9,846 nt of DNA, from the NCBI GenBank assembly GCA_016930435.1, contig JAFGGQ010000065.1, forward strand, positions 1-9,846, in the 5' to 3' direction. The position numbers were made by a program, and so were the translations under genes. Source of the DNA: a bacterium (GTDB lineage: Bacteria > UBP14 > UBA6098 > JAFGQG01). Below, in pieces: positions 1 through 6,625 of this stretch (the stretch's first letter is position 1; each line of letters starts with the position of its first letter). Below the pieces are notes generated by a model. That model ran no database searches and was not told where the DNA came from. It worked only from the letters and a program-made list of their open reading frames with translations.

Positions 1-267
1 AAAATGATCGCCGGGGTAGTTATATTCCGCTGTAATCCCCAGGTAATTCTTGCCTTTTACATCAGCCATGATGATAATTTCCAGGCCTACCGGCCGGTAA
101 ATCTGCTCTTCTACGAGATCATCCGCTGGGGGATCGAACATCGATACAGCTATCTGGATTACGGAATCTATACCGTCAATATGGATCCTAATTTCGGATT
201 AGCTAAATTTAAAGAGAGCTTCGGAGCTGTAGGAATATTCCGGGACACTTACTTTATCGAAATTTAG
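1..267 (+). CDS. C-terminal fragment of a FemAB/BioF2-like GNAT acyltransferase
   Basis: The reading frame is open from the window edge to a TAG at 265-267. An ATG lies at position 4 but has no visible ribosome site, and only the last half-domain of a normal protein is present, so the gene almost certainly starts left of the window. The 87 visible residues match the end of the BioF2-like acetyltransferase fold related to FemAB: a strand pair (AGVVIFRC, ILAFYISH), then YRPVNLLFYEIIRWGIEHRY, a helix that packs on the acyl-donor site, then YLDYG, and finally the typical GLAKFKESFGA motif. Members of this family transfer acyl or aminoacyl groups to amines in cell-wall or exopolysaccharide pathways; the substrate cannot be read from this fragment. 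It converges on the nucleosidase gene across 205 bp. Family fairly sure, function unknown. Confidence 0.72.
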   Translation, partial: KMIAGVVIFRCNPQVILAFYISHDDNFQAYRPVNLLFYEIIRWGIEHRYSYLDYGIYTVNMDPNFGLAKFKESFGAVGIFRDTYFIEI

Positions 268-472
268 TACTCTAAGTTGTTTAGATAATCAGTCGATTTT
301 TAAATTAACTATAATGCCTGAATTATTGAAAAACAGGATATTAGAATATAAATTTCGGAATTAAATTTGCATTTTTTTGTACAATTCGTAATGCTCATAA
401 ATACATGTTCATCAAATATATAACTTATATTCAACATTATCGACTGCATTTTACGGAATTGTCCGAGCTGTT
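268..472. other. AT-rich convergent intergenic gap, no gene seen
   Basis: This gap lies between two converging genes, so it should hold the ends of both transcripts. It is strongly AT-rich, with a T run near 371-377. I find no strong GC hairpin followed by a U-tract on either strand. The best candidate is a weak imperfect stem built on CCTG and CAGG around 315-340. An 8-bp inverted repeat (CAGTCGAT at 290-297, ATCGACTG at 439-446) spans most of the gap, but a match of that size is near chance level. No convincing small open frame with a ribosome site was seen. Confidence 0.6.
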
Positions 473-1081
473 CTAAATACGCTCAATTATTGATTCTATT
501 ACTGTAAAGCAATTTTCTACAACTTGAGGCAAATTTCTGTGCCATACCTTAGTGCTATCCAGATTGGAAAGATCAGATATTCCCCTTACCGCAAACCACT
601 CCAGGCAACTATCACTACAATAACGTGCAATATGATAGCTTTCCATATCCACGCAGTCTGCCTCATATTCCAGATGTAACTTTCTGCCTCTATTTACCGA
701 TATGACCGGCAGCTTAACGGTTAAAATTGACCCGACCTTTACCTGGAAAGGGGTCTTGAATTCAGGCAAAAAGAGAATATCAGACTCTAAATAATCATTC
801 CCGGATATTACTCTATCTCCCACAATAACATCACCGATCTTAAGTTGCGGATCAAGGGCTCCAGCGCTACCGGTAACGATCACTTTTTCTACCGGGAAAT
901 TATCTATCCCCTCTTTCAAGCGATGCAAAACGCGGTATCCCAATCCCCCATAGGTAGTCAATATTTGCTTCCCCCTAATTGTACCGGTATAGAGCCTTTT
1001 ACGGGTGGTTTCCTTCAGCGCGGTCAGATGCCCAACCCAATAATTAAATTCCTTTTTCAGGGCAATTATCACAAATATCAT
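473..1081 (-). CDS. MTAN/PNP-family nucleosidase (nucleoside phosphorylase fold)
   Basis: The 202-residue protein has the PNP/UDP phosphorylase fold and no signal peptide, so it should act in the cytosol. Compared with E. coli MTA/SAH nucleosidase as I recall it, the catalytic Glu12 matches E11 (IIALKKEF). The glycine loop is GSAG at 71-74, followed by LKIGDVIVGD. The ribose-binding Met-Glu is M146-E147 in VDMES, and the purine-protonating Asp is D170 in ISD. It is about 30 residues shorter than typical MTAN, apparently because the middle region (95-140) is compact. The start is firm: ATG overlaps the stop of the upstream SPL-like gene (ATGA), with AGGAG six bases upstream. Likely reaction: hydrolysis of the N-glycosidic bond of a 5'-modified adenosine such as MTA, SAH or 5'-deoxyadenosine. 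A futalosine hydrolase or another purine nucleoside is possible. Family sure, substrate inferred. Confidence 0.82.
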   Translation of the reverse strand: MIFVIIALKKEFNYWVGHLTALKETTRKRLYTGTIRGKQILTTYGGLGYRVLHRLKEGIDNFPVEKVIVTGSAGALDPQLKIGDVIVGDRVISGNDYLESDILFLPEFKTPFQVKVGSILTVKLPVISVNRGRKLHLEYEADCVDMESYHIARYCSDSCLEWFAVRGISDLSNLDSTKVWHRNLPQVVENCFTVIESIIERI

Positions 1082-2184
1082 GCTTTGCTCCTATTATTAG
1101 AAATCATATATAACGCACGTTCATCAAGAATATTTGCCAGATTTCCAGTATATCCCGGGGACCATCCAAAGGATTTCATCCAGACCCGGTCCGATTCCAT
1201 GCAAAGGTACAGACACAGGTTTTTATCAACACCTTTCAACCACCTGTACATTTTTCCGAAGAGCTCTACACGAATCTGTTTTAGATAGCGCAGTTTCCCA
1301 TCCAATCCCGGAAATAGTTCTCCATAAACTATCTTGCTTTTCGGAAAATTCTTAATGATCGTGCTCTTAAAATGGGGCGGTATCCTGAAAGCCCCCAGAC
1401 TTATCCAAACTACTTTCGAGGGCTTCACATAATCAAATATCTGTTCAACAGTCCTTTTATAATCCATTTCCCAATCCGGATAGTATATCATGGGATCAAA
1501 ATGAAATCCTAAGAGGTAACCGGCATCCTGGCATTCCCTGGCAGCTTTTAATCTGGTTATCAAGGGAGCAGTAAAAAGTTCCTCTTTTTCGATAATACTT
1601 TCCGGGGCTACCGACCATGAAACCATGATATTGGGGCCATGCTCGATGTCCAACAGTCCATTGACCATGCCTGTCTTGCTCTTAATCTCAAAAAGAACAT
1701 TAGACTGTCCCGAAAAAAAGGGCACTAAATGATTGCAAAAATTATAAATCTCTTCATAAGCAAGACTATCGCTGAACTCACCGGTTCCTATCCGGAAAAA
1801 ACGTTCAGGGTAAGGAAGTATCTTTCTCTCCAGTTCGCCTAAAAGATCACTCGAGTTCAGATTAATTGTAACAGCCTTACTATGGTAATAACCTTGCAAG
1901 ATGCAGTAACTACAGCCCAGATGGCAATTCATTACCGAGGAGATCACCTGGTACCCACAGCAAATATGATTCGGTGTACCCGGGCATTTTGTTAAAAACT
2001 GACCGTTGTATTTCTGAAGTTTAAAGTATAATCCCCCCTTTTTCAAAGTGAGTTCATCCGAATGCGCTGCATCACTTACGATCTCAAAAGGAACTCCCGG
2101 ATATTTTTCCAGAATGACCTTGACATCCCGACTCTCTTTAAGCTCTTCATGAATTATAAATTTCTCTATTTTATAAATACTCAT
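1078..2184 (-). CDS. Spore photoproduct lyase-like radical SAM protein (COG1533 type)
   Basis: The 368-residue cytosolic protein carries a CX3CX2C radical SAM cluster motif at C87, C91 and C94 (NCHLGCSYCILQGYY). It also has landmarks of the SPL-like clade: CPGT at 67-70, CCGY at 75-78, RIGTGEFSDSL at 131-141, and a GFHFDPMIYY segment at 226-235. The cluster should bind a 4Fe-4S centre and cleave SAM to a 5'-deoxyadenosyl radical. From memory, true spore photoproduct lyase of B. subtilis uses Cys141 plus two tyrosines around the last cluster cysteine. Here Y93 is kept, the second position is I95, and the region expected to hold the donor cysteine reads GTGEFSDS with no Cys. No sporulation gene is nearby, so the name describes a family only. 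ATG start with AGGCGG eight bases upstream. It lies 18 bp after the ParB-like gene and overlaps the nucleosidase by 4 bp. Substrate unknown. Confidence 0.85.
   Translation of the reverse strand: MSIYKIEKFIIHEELKESRDVKVILEKYPGVPFEIVSDAAHSDELTLKKGGLYFKLQKYNGQFLTKCPGTPNHICCGYQVISSVMNCHLGCSYCILQGYYHSKAVTINLNSSDLLGELERKILPYPERFFRIGTGEFSDSLAYEEIYNFCNHLVPFFSGQSNVLFEIKSKTGMVNGLLDIEHGPNIMVSWSVAPESIIEKEELFTAPLITRLKAARECQDAGYLLGFHFDPMIYYPDWEMDYKRTVEQIFDYVKPSKVVWISLGAFRIPPHFKSTIIKNFPKSKIVYGELFPGLDGKLRYLKQIRVELFGKMYRWLKGVDKNLCLYLCMESDRVWMKSFGWSPGYTGNLANILDERALYMISNNRSKA
1088..1092 (-). promoter_or_regulatory. Ribosome site of the nucleosidase inside the SPL-like gene
   Basis: AGGAG on the - strand lies within the last codons of the SPL-like gene, six bases before the nucleosidase ATG. 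That ATG in turn overlaps the SPL-like TGA. The arrangement is typical of translational coupling and supports matched production of the two proteins. Confidence 0.7.
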
Positions 2185-2202
2185 CAGTTGATCCGCCTGG
2201 AT

Positions 2203-3171
2203 TCAAAATAACTCAATTATCCGTTCGAATTCCGTACTCTGAATGGCCTTTCTCAATTCATCAACCAATCTCCGGCACTGTTCATCCTCATTAAAATTCA
2301 ACTCGAACTTAAAACTATTCCCATCAAATGAGGAGGGGGTTACCAGATTGATTTGAGGAGGCAACTTCAAAGCCTTTCTTAATGCTTTTACCCTTGCTTT
2401 TAAACGGGAATAATGAGGATACCTCAGCTCTTCGAGTCCGTCCAGTATTAATTCAATCTTTTCATTTGAATTAATTTTTGAGTTTTCAAGGATGGTCTTC
2501 AGCCCGAGCTTATCCAGAATAATTTCCATTTCAGTTTCATCCCTATTGCCAATTTCCTCCAAATAAAGCAGTAATTGTGAGAGCTTGTTGGTATTGAACT
2601 GCAAGTCTCTTAGTATCTCAGCAATAAGTGATTGTTTCCCCTCGTCTAATTGGGCCAGCCCGTAAGCATTAGAAAGGTTAATCCGCTCAAGGGCTACCCC
2701 CTTTTTTAACTCATCTATAAGATGGCTTAATTCAAGTATCTTAAGGTAGCTTTCAGGTGATAAATTAATATTGACATATTTTAGATAATGTGCTATAATA
2801 TAATGGTCGTCAAGACCATATTTACTTTTCATTTTATGGAATATCATGGAGGCTTCAATCAGATTAAACTGACGATGAAAGGAATTGACCGCAAGATAGA
2901 TATCAAGCAAGTTTAAACGTGATTGCCGTGTAAGCACCAGAGCGGAAAATGCTCTTATACTATGCTCCTTCAGCACCCTGAACCTTCTCCAGCCATCTAC
3001 TATAACCTTATTTGTGAGTTCATCATGCACAATTAACGGATAAACCAAACCTACGGACTTGATTGATCGGGCAAGAGGGGTCAGGTCAGGATTATAACTA
3101 AGGTCGAAATCCCGATTATCAGGATCGATATCGGTCAGATTTAGCCTTTGCATTTGGTATTCTAACTTCAT
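2203..3171 (-). CDS. ParB/KorB-family DNA-binding-like protein, orphan
   Basis: The 322-residue protein begins with a ParB N-terminal domain (about 8-90): LARSIKSVGLVYPLIV followed by VIVDGWRRFRVLKE. This matches the usual box in which G-x-R-R lines the CTP pocket of ParB proteins (G60, R62, R63; the common GERR is GWRR here). Residues about 95-175 resemble the central helix-turn-helix region of ParB/KorB: NSFHRQFNLIEASMIFHKM, then YGLDDHYIIAHYL, then a helix ending in LSNAYGLAQLD. The C-terminal part (about 180-322) is charged and helical, with a basic stretch at 256-270, and I do not recognise it. ATG start at 3169-3171, with GAGG overlapping the end of miaB eight bases upstream and only 3 bp between the genes. 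No ParA partner is seen, so chromosome partitioning is unlikely to be its only role. Tight coupling to the SPL-like enzyme suggests a shared job, perhaps on DNA. Family likely, role unknown. Confidence 0.78.
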   Translation of the reverse strand: MKLEYQMQRLNLTDIDPDNRDFDLSYNPDLTPLARSIKSVGLVYPLIVHDELTNKVIVDGWRRFRVLKEHSIRAFSALVLTRQSRLNLLDIYLAVNSFHRQFNLIEASMIFHKMKSKYGLDDHYIIAHYLKYVNINLSPESYLKILELSHLIDELKKGVALERINLSNAYGLAQLDEGKQSLIAEILRDLQFNTNKLSQLLLYLEEIGNRDETEMEIILDKLGLKTILENSKINSNEKIELILDGLEELRYPHYSRLKARVKALRKALKLPPQINLVTPSSFDGNSFKFELNFNEDEQCRRLVDELRKAIQSTEFERIIELF

Positions 3172-3174
3172 TAT

Positions 3175-4488
3175 TTATTCCTCAATTTTTTTAATAGCAT
3201 TACCAAAGAGCACCCAGGTTTGGGTTGCATTAATAGAAACCTGCCAGACCTCACCGATTTTGACCAAATGACTATCGACTTCCACAATCTTACCGTTTCG
3301 CGCTCTCCCCCTTACATGCCGGGGATTTCGGGGCGACTTCTCCTCGAACATTACCTCCTGGGTAGTTCCTAACAAATTTTTTGAGAATATTTCGGCGAGT
3401 TCCTGCTGGACCTTTATCATCCGCTCTAATCGTTGGACCTTAATGATTTCAGGGACATCATTCGGCAATCCTGCTGCCCGGGTCCCCGGGCGGGGTGAAT
3501 ATTTAAAGGTAAAAGCCCCGGAAAATTCAACACGGTACATCAGGTCTATTGTTTCCTGAAAATCTAATTCACTCTCCGAGGGGAAACCGGTGATTAAATC
3601 GGTAGTTAAAGCTACTTCCGGCAAAGCTGACTTAATACGCTTTACAAGGTCCAAATAATTCTTCCTGCTATATCCCCGGTTCATTAATCCGAGTACCCGG
3701 TCGGAACCCGATTGCACGGGTAAGTGAATGTGTTCACATACCTTGTGGTTAGTGGCGATGGCTTCTATTAGTTTGTCTGAGAGGTCTTTAGGGTGACTGG
3801 TTGCGAAGCGAATACGCCATAATCCGCTGATTACATTTGCTGCATACAGGAGATCAGCAAAATCATGCCTGCCATCGTGGTAGGAATTGACGTTTTGACC
3901 CAAAAAGGTTATTTCCCGAACCCCGTTCTGAACTGCATTTTGGACCTCCTGCAGAATATCTTCAAGGGGTCGGCTTCGTTCCCTTCCGCGGACATAGGGC
4001 ACAATACAGTAGGAGCAATAATTATTGCAACCCCGGGTGATAGCCGACCATGCTGTTAATTTATTACCAAGCCGATGGGGCTTCATACCTGTGCCCACAA
4101 AATCTCCCAGCAGGGTACAGGTCTGGCGGGATTCTCCGGCCTTATTTAAAATGTCCAACATATAAGGAAAAGCATCCGGACCGGCGACAACATCAAGGCC
4201 GTGCACTTCCTCAAACAGTTTTTCACCGTAACGCTGGGCCATACAGCCATATACACCAACCAGCATACCTGGCTTGTCTTTCTTCAAATTAACCAGCTGC
4301 CTTAAACGGCCCAGGGCACGGCGCTCGGCATGCTCCCTAACAGAGCAGGTATTCACCAATATAAGATCTGCCTCAGTTTCGCTTTCCGCCAGATCATAAC
4401 CACCTCCCCGAAGAAGACCCAACAATAACTCGGAATCATATTTATTCATCTGGCAGCCATAAGTACAGATATAAACCTTCTTACTCAT
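3175..4488 (-). CDS. miaB: MiaB, tRNA-2-methylthio-N6-dimethylallyladenosine synthase
   Basis: This radical SAM methylthiotransferase adds a methylthio group to C2 of N6-isopentenyladenosine at tRNA position 37, using two 4Fe-4S clusters and SAM. The 437-residue protein shows the full architecture. The N-terminal methylthiotransferase domain has three cluster cysteines: C12 (TYGCQMNKYDSE), C48 (VNTCSVRE) and C82 (YGCMAQ). The radical SAM core has C154, C158 and C161 (RGCNNYCSYCIVPYVRGRE), LGQNVNSY, HLPVQSGSDRVLGLMNRGY, and TTDLITGFP. A C-terminal TRAM domain (about 371-435) should bind tRNA. GCQMNKYDSE and NTCSVRE favour MiaB over RimO or MtaB. ATG start with a weak purine-rich leader (AAGAAAAAG). 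It lies 41 bp downstream of mtaB and 3 bp upstream of the ParB-like gene, so it is probably co-transcribed with both. No broken residue is seen. Confidence 0.95.
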   Translation of the reverse strand: MSKKVYICTYGCQMNKYDSELLLGLLRGGGYDLAESETEADLILVNTCSVREHAERRALGRLRQLVNLKKDKPGMLVGVYGCMAQRYGEKLFEEVHGLDVVAGPDAFPYMLDILNKAGESRQTCTLLGDFVGTGMKPHRLGNKLTAWSAITRGCNNYCSYCIVPYVRGRERSRPLEDILQEVQNAVQNGVREITFLGQNVNSYHDGRHDFADLLYAANVISGLWRIRFATSHPKDLSDKLIEAIATNHKVCEHIHLPVQSGSDRVLGLMNRGYSRKNYLDLVKRIKSALPEVALTTDLITGFPSESELDFQETIDLMYRVEFSGAFTFKYSPRPGTRAAGLPNDVPEIIKVQRLERMIKVQQELAEIFSKNLLGTTQEVMFEEKSPRNPRHVRGRARNGKIVEVDSHLVKIGEVWQVSINATQTWVLFGNAIKKIEE

Positions 4489-4529
4489 CTTTTTCTTATC
4501 GCTATCTTTTTTAAATAATGTTCAATTCT

Positions 4530-5801
4530 TTAAGTCAACCTCTCGATCTCAACTTTCAATTTCAATTCACTCATACCCACAGCCTTAACCTGAACAATCT
4601 TGTTATGCAGTGTACTCTTATATTTTACAAAACACTTGATATAGTTTTCCGATAAGCCCTCCCAGTGCCCAAAACCATCTTCCTTTTCAAAAAGAACCTT
4701 TAAATCATGGCCGAGCAAACCCTTTATAAAGCGCTTTTTATTTCGCTGACCCAATTCCTGCAGTATTTTGCTCCGGTCTTTTTTAATTCCGGGGTCTATT
4801 TCACCGGAAAATTTTACTGAGGGCACCCCAGGACGGGGGGAATACCTGAAAATATGCAGATGCTGAATTTCAAGCTCTTCAATTAGTTCCCGGGTTCGGT
4901 TAAAATCATCATCAACTTCGCCGGGAAAGCCCACCATAACATCAGTGCCCACTAATAAGCCGGGGATAACACTTTGGGCTAAAGATATTATTCGGGAGTA
5001 ATCAGCAGAGTTATAACTCCGGTTCATCAAGCGCAATACCCGGTCTGAACCGCTTTGTAAAGGAACATGAATATGGGGCATAATCCTTTCCTGATTATCG
5101 GCAATAAGCCTGATCAAATCTTCATCGAGGCCTTCTAATTCTATGGAACTGAGTCTGATACGGGGAAGGTCGGTTTGGCTCAATAATAGCTTGAGCAGTG
5201 AAAGCAGGCGATATTCTTTATCCTTGTAATCTCCAATATTTACCCCTGTCAAAACCACTTCCTTAAAACCATTATTTTCAAGAATCTGGGCTTGTTTCAG
5301 AATATTATCAACTGGACGGGAGTAACTGCAGCCACGAAGAAAAGGGACAATGCAATAGGAGCAACGGTTATCGCAGCCATCCTGAATTTTAAGAAAAGCC
5401 CGGGTATGCCTGGCAAAATCTTGAATATCAAACCACGCAGCAGATACACCCTGCTGAATTGTGGGTTTTTCTTTTTCAAGAACACCGGCCATAAAGCTCT
5501 TCTCGTTCTGAGGGTATACTATATCCACCCATGGATAATTAGTTTTTTCCATTTTGATCAGCGTACCCAGACATCCGGTTACCAGAATGCGACTTTCGGG
5601 AAAGCTTCTTTTCTGCTTGCGAATAAATTGAAACGCTTTTTGCTCAGCCCTTTGCGTAACTGCACATCCATTAATAATAACCATATCAGGTTCGTTTGCC
5701 GGATCGACAATTTGATGCCCGTGCCTTTTCAGTCCCTCCCTTATTCCTTCACCTTCATACTGGTTTAATCTGCAGCCAAAGGTCTTTATTGCTATTTTCA
5801 T
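4530..5801 (-). CDS. mtaB: MtaB, tRNA t6A37 methylthiotransferase
   Basis: MtaB converts N6-threonylcarbamoyladenosine at tRNA position 37 to its 2-methylthio form, with the same two-cluster chemistry as MiaB. In the 423-residue protein the N-terminal cluster cysteines are C10 (TFGCRLNQYEG), C46 (INGCAVTQRAEQKAF) and C77 (TGCLG). The radical SAM cysteines are C143, C147 and C150 (QDGCDNRCSYCIVPFLRG). LTGVNIGDY, RLSSIELEGLDEDLI and HVPLQSGSDRVLRLMNRSY are typical of the MtaB branch. A TRAM-like tail covers about 363-423. The frame also has an upstream TTG at 5820-5822, which would add seven residues. I prefer the ATG at 5799-5801 because it begins the conserved MKIAIKTFGC strand, has AGG just upstream, and leaves room for a leader behind the candidate promoter. 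It is the first gene of the - strand run and diverges from lpxH. Confidence 0.93.
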   Translation of the reverse strand: MKIAIKTFGCRLNQYEGEGIREGLKRHGHQIVDPANEPDMVIINGCAVTQRAEQKAFQFIRKQKRSFPESRILVTGCLGTLIKMEKTNYPWVDIVYPQNEKSFMAGVLEKEKPTIQQGVSAAWFDIQDFARHTRAFLKIQDGCDNRCSYCIVPFLRGCSYSRPVDNILKQAQILENNGFKEVVLTGVNIGDYKDKEYRLLSLLKLLLSQTDLPRIRLSSIELEGLDEDLIRLIADNQERIMPHIHVPLQSGSDRVLRLMNRSYNSADYSRIISLAQSVIPGLLVGTDVMVGFPGEVDDDFNRTRELIEELEIQHLHIFRYSPRPGVPSVKFSGEIDPGIKKDRSKILQELGQRNKKRFIKGLLGHDLKVLFEKEDGFGHWEGLSENYIKCFVKYKSTLHNKIVQVKAVGMSELKLKVEIERLT

Positions 5802-5802
5802 C

Positions 5803-5830
5803 TTGCCTGTTTTGAATTTCAAATTATTAT
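5803..5830 (+). promoter_or_regulatory. Weak candidate promoter for lpxH
   Basis: On the + strand TTGCCT (5803-5808), a 16-bp spacer and TATTAT (5825-5830) would start transcription near 5837, about 20 bases before the lpxH ATG and ahead of its ribosome site AAGGGA (5845-5850). The -35 box is imperfect. The alternative pair TTGAAT and CATAAT has a 19-bp spacer and would begin inside the ribosome site, so I rank it lower. Confidence 0.25.
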
Positions 5831-5839
5831 TAGTTTCAT

Positions 5840-5869
5840 AATATAAGGGAAATATCCGATGGATGTAAA
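5840..5869 (-). promoter_or_regulatory. Candidate sigma70-type promoter for the mtaB run
   Basis: On the - strand TTTACA (5864-5869) is followed after 18 bp by TATATT (5840-5845). Transcription would start near 5833, about 30 bases before the mtaB ATG. The -35 box would sit inside the first codons of lpxH, so the two genes would share regulatory DNA. Pattern match only; AT-rich sequence gives such matches easily. Confidence 0.33.
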
Positions 5870-6623
5870 CAGAAAAAATAAAATTTACTTTTTAAGTGAC
5901 GCTCACCTTGGAGCCCAAGACCCTTCTACCGAGGCAAAAAAAGAACAAAAATTACTGCAATTTTTCAAACTCATTCAGGAAGATGCAGATATCCTTTTTC
6001 TGGTGGGGGATATCTTCGATTTCTGGTTTGAATATTTCAGGACCATTCCCAATCGTTATTTTAAAGTGCTGAAAGCTCTCTCCACATTAGTAGAGTCCGG
6101 TACCCGAGTTTACTTTATTGGGGGCAATCATGATCTTTGGGGCGGGGATTATCTCCAAAGGGAAGTAGGTTTAATAATCCCTGAAGACCCATTGATAATT
6201 GAATTGTATAATAAGAAATTTTATCTATCCCATGGGGATGGGATACTTAAGAGCAACTGGCACTATTATTACTTTACTCGACCTATGCTAAAGAGCAAGA
6301 TCACCAGGTTCGTTTTTAAAATGCTTCATCCTGATTTAGGCATCTTGCTCGGTCAGTTAGTTTCTAACCGCCGGAGATTATACAATCATAAGAGGTACCC
6401 TGATGTGGAAAAAGCATATCAGGATTTTGCTTTAAATTTGCTTAAATCCGGTCTGGACTACGTTATCCTGGCCCATATTCATCAACCGGCTCTTTTGACA
6501 GAAGGAAATAAGGCCTATCTTAATTCAGGAAATTGGTACCGTCATTTCAGCTACGGAGTGTATGAGAATGGGCAGTTAGAGCTTAAATATTTCAAAGGAC
6601 CCCATAGGAATGCTGAGGGGTGA
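5859..6623 (+). CDS. lpxH: LpxH-type UDP-2,3-diacylglucosamine diphosphatase
   Basis: LpxH cleaves the pyrophosphate of UDP-2,3-diacylglucosamine to lipid X and UMP, the fourth step of lipid A synthesis, at the cytoplasmic face of the inner membrane. The 254-residue protein is a calcineurin-type metallophosphoesterase with all expected metal ligands: D14 and H16 (SDAHLG), D51 (VGDIFDFW), N90 and H91 (GGNHDLWGG), H125 (LSHGD), and H206 and H208 (AHIHQP). The first residue of the usual GH-x-H motif is Ala here, which does not touch the metals. GDIFDFWFEY and the closing NSGNWYRHFSYGVYENG are family features. The insert at about 131-182 is rich in aromatic and basic residues, as expected for the lipid-binding cap. 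ATG start with AAGGGA eight bases upstream. It is divergent from mtaB and ends 2 bp from the C5-epimerase stop. LpxG- or LpxI-type enzymes look unrelated. Confidence 0.88.
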   Translation: MDVNRKNKIYFLSDAHLGAQDPSTEAKKEQKLLQFFKLIQEDADILFLVGDIFDFWFEYFRTIPNRYFKVLKALSTLVESGTRVYFIGGNHDLWGGDYLQREVGLIIPEDPLIIELYNKKFYLSHGDGILKSNWHYYYFTRPMLKSKITRFVFKMLHPDLGILLGQLVSNRRRLYNHKRYPDVEKAYQDFALNLLKSGLDYVILAHIHQPALLTEGNKAYLNSGNWYRHFSYGVYENGQLELKYFKGPHRNAEG

Positions 6624-6625
6624 CC

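Noticed and set aside
290-446. 8-bp inverted repeat (CAGTCGAT / ATCGACTG) as an attachment site or terminator
   Set aside because: In a gap of about 200 bp one such match is not far from chance, the arms are 141 bp apart, and there are no mobile genes nearby.
845-1288. Open frame on the + strand opposite the nucleosidase and SPL-like genes
   Set aside because: It overlaps two well-supported genes, has no recognisable motif and no ribosome site; it is a shadow frame. The same holds for other + strand frames opposite miaB, mtaB, kdsD and the barrel gene.
1078-2184. Calling this gene a true spore photoproduct lyase (splB) and the organism a spore former
   Set aside because: The donor cysteine seems absent, no sporulation gene is near, and lipid A genes show an LPS-bearing bacterium. 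Only family membership is supported.
2203-3171. Naming the ParB-like gene as the chromosome partition protein parB
   Set aside because: No parA neighbour, a variant ParB box, an unfamiliar C-terminal half and an operon of tRNA-modification genes do not support that role.
5802-5822. TTG at 5820-5822 as the mtaB start, adding seven residues
   Set aside because: No ribosome site stands before it, the added residues are outside the conserved strand, and it would begin only about 11 bases after the candidate transcription start.
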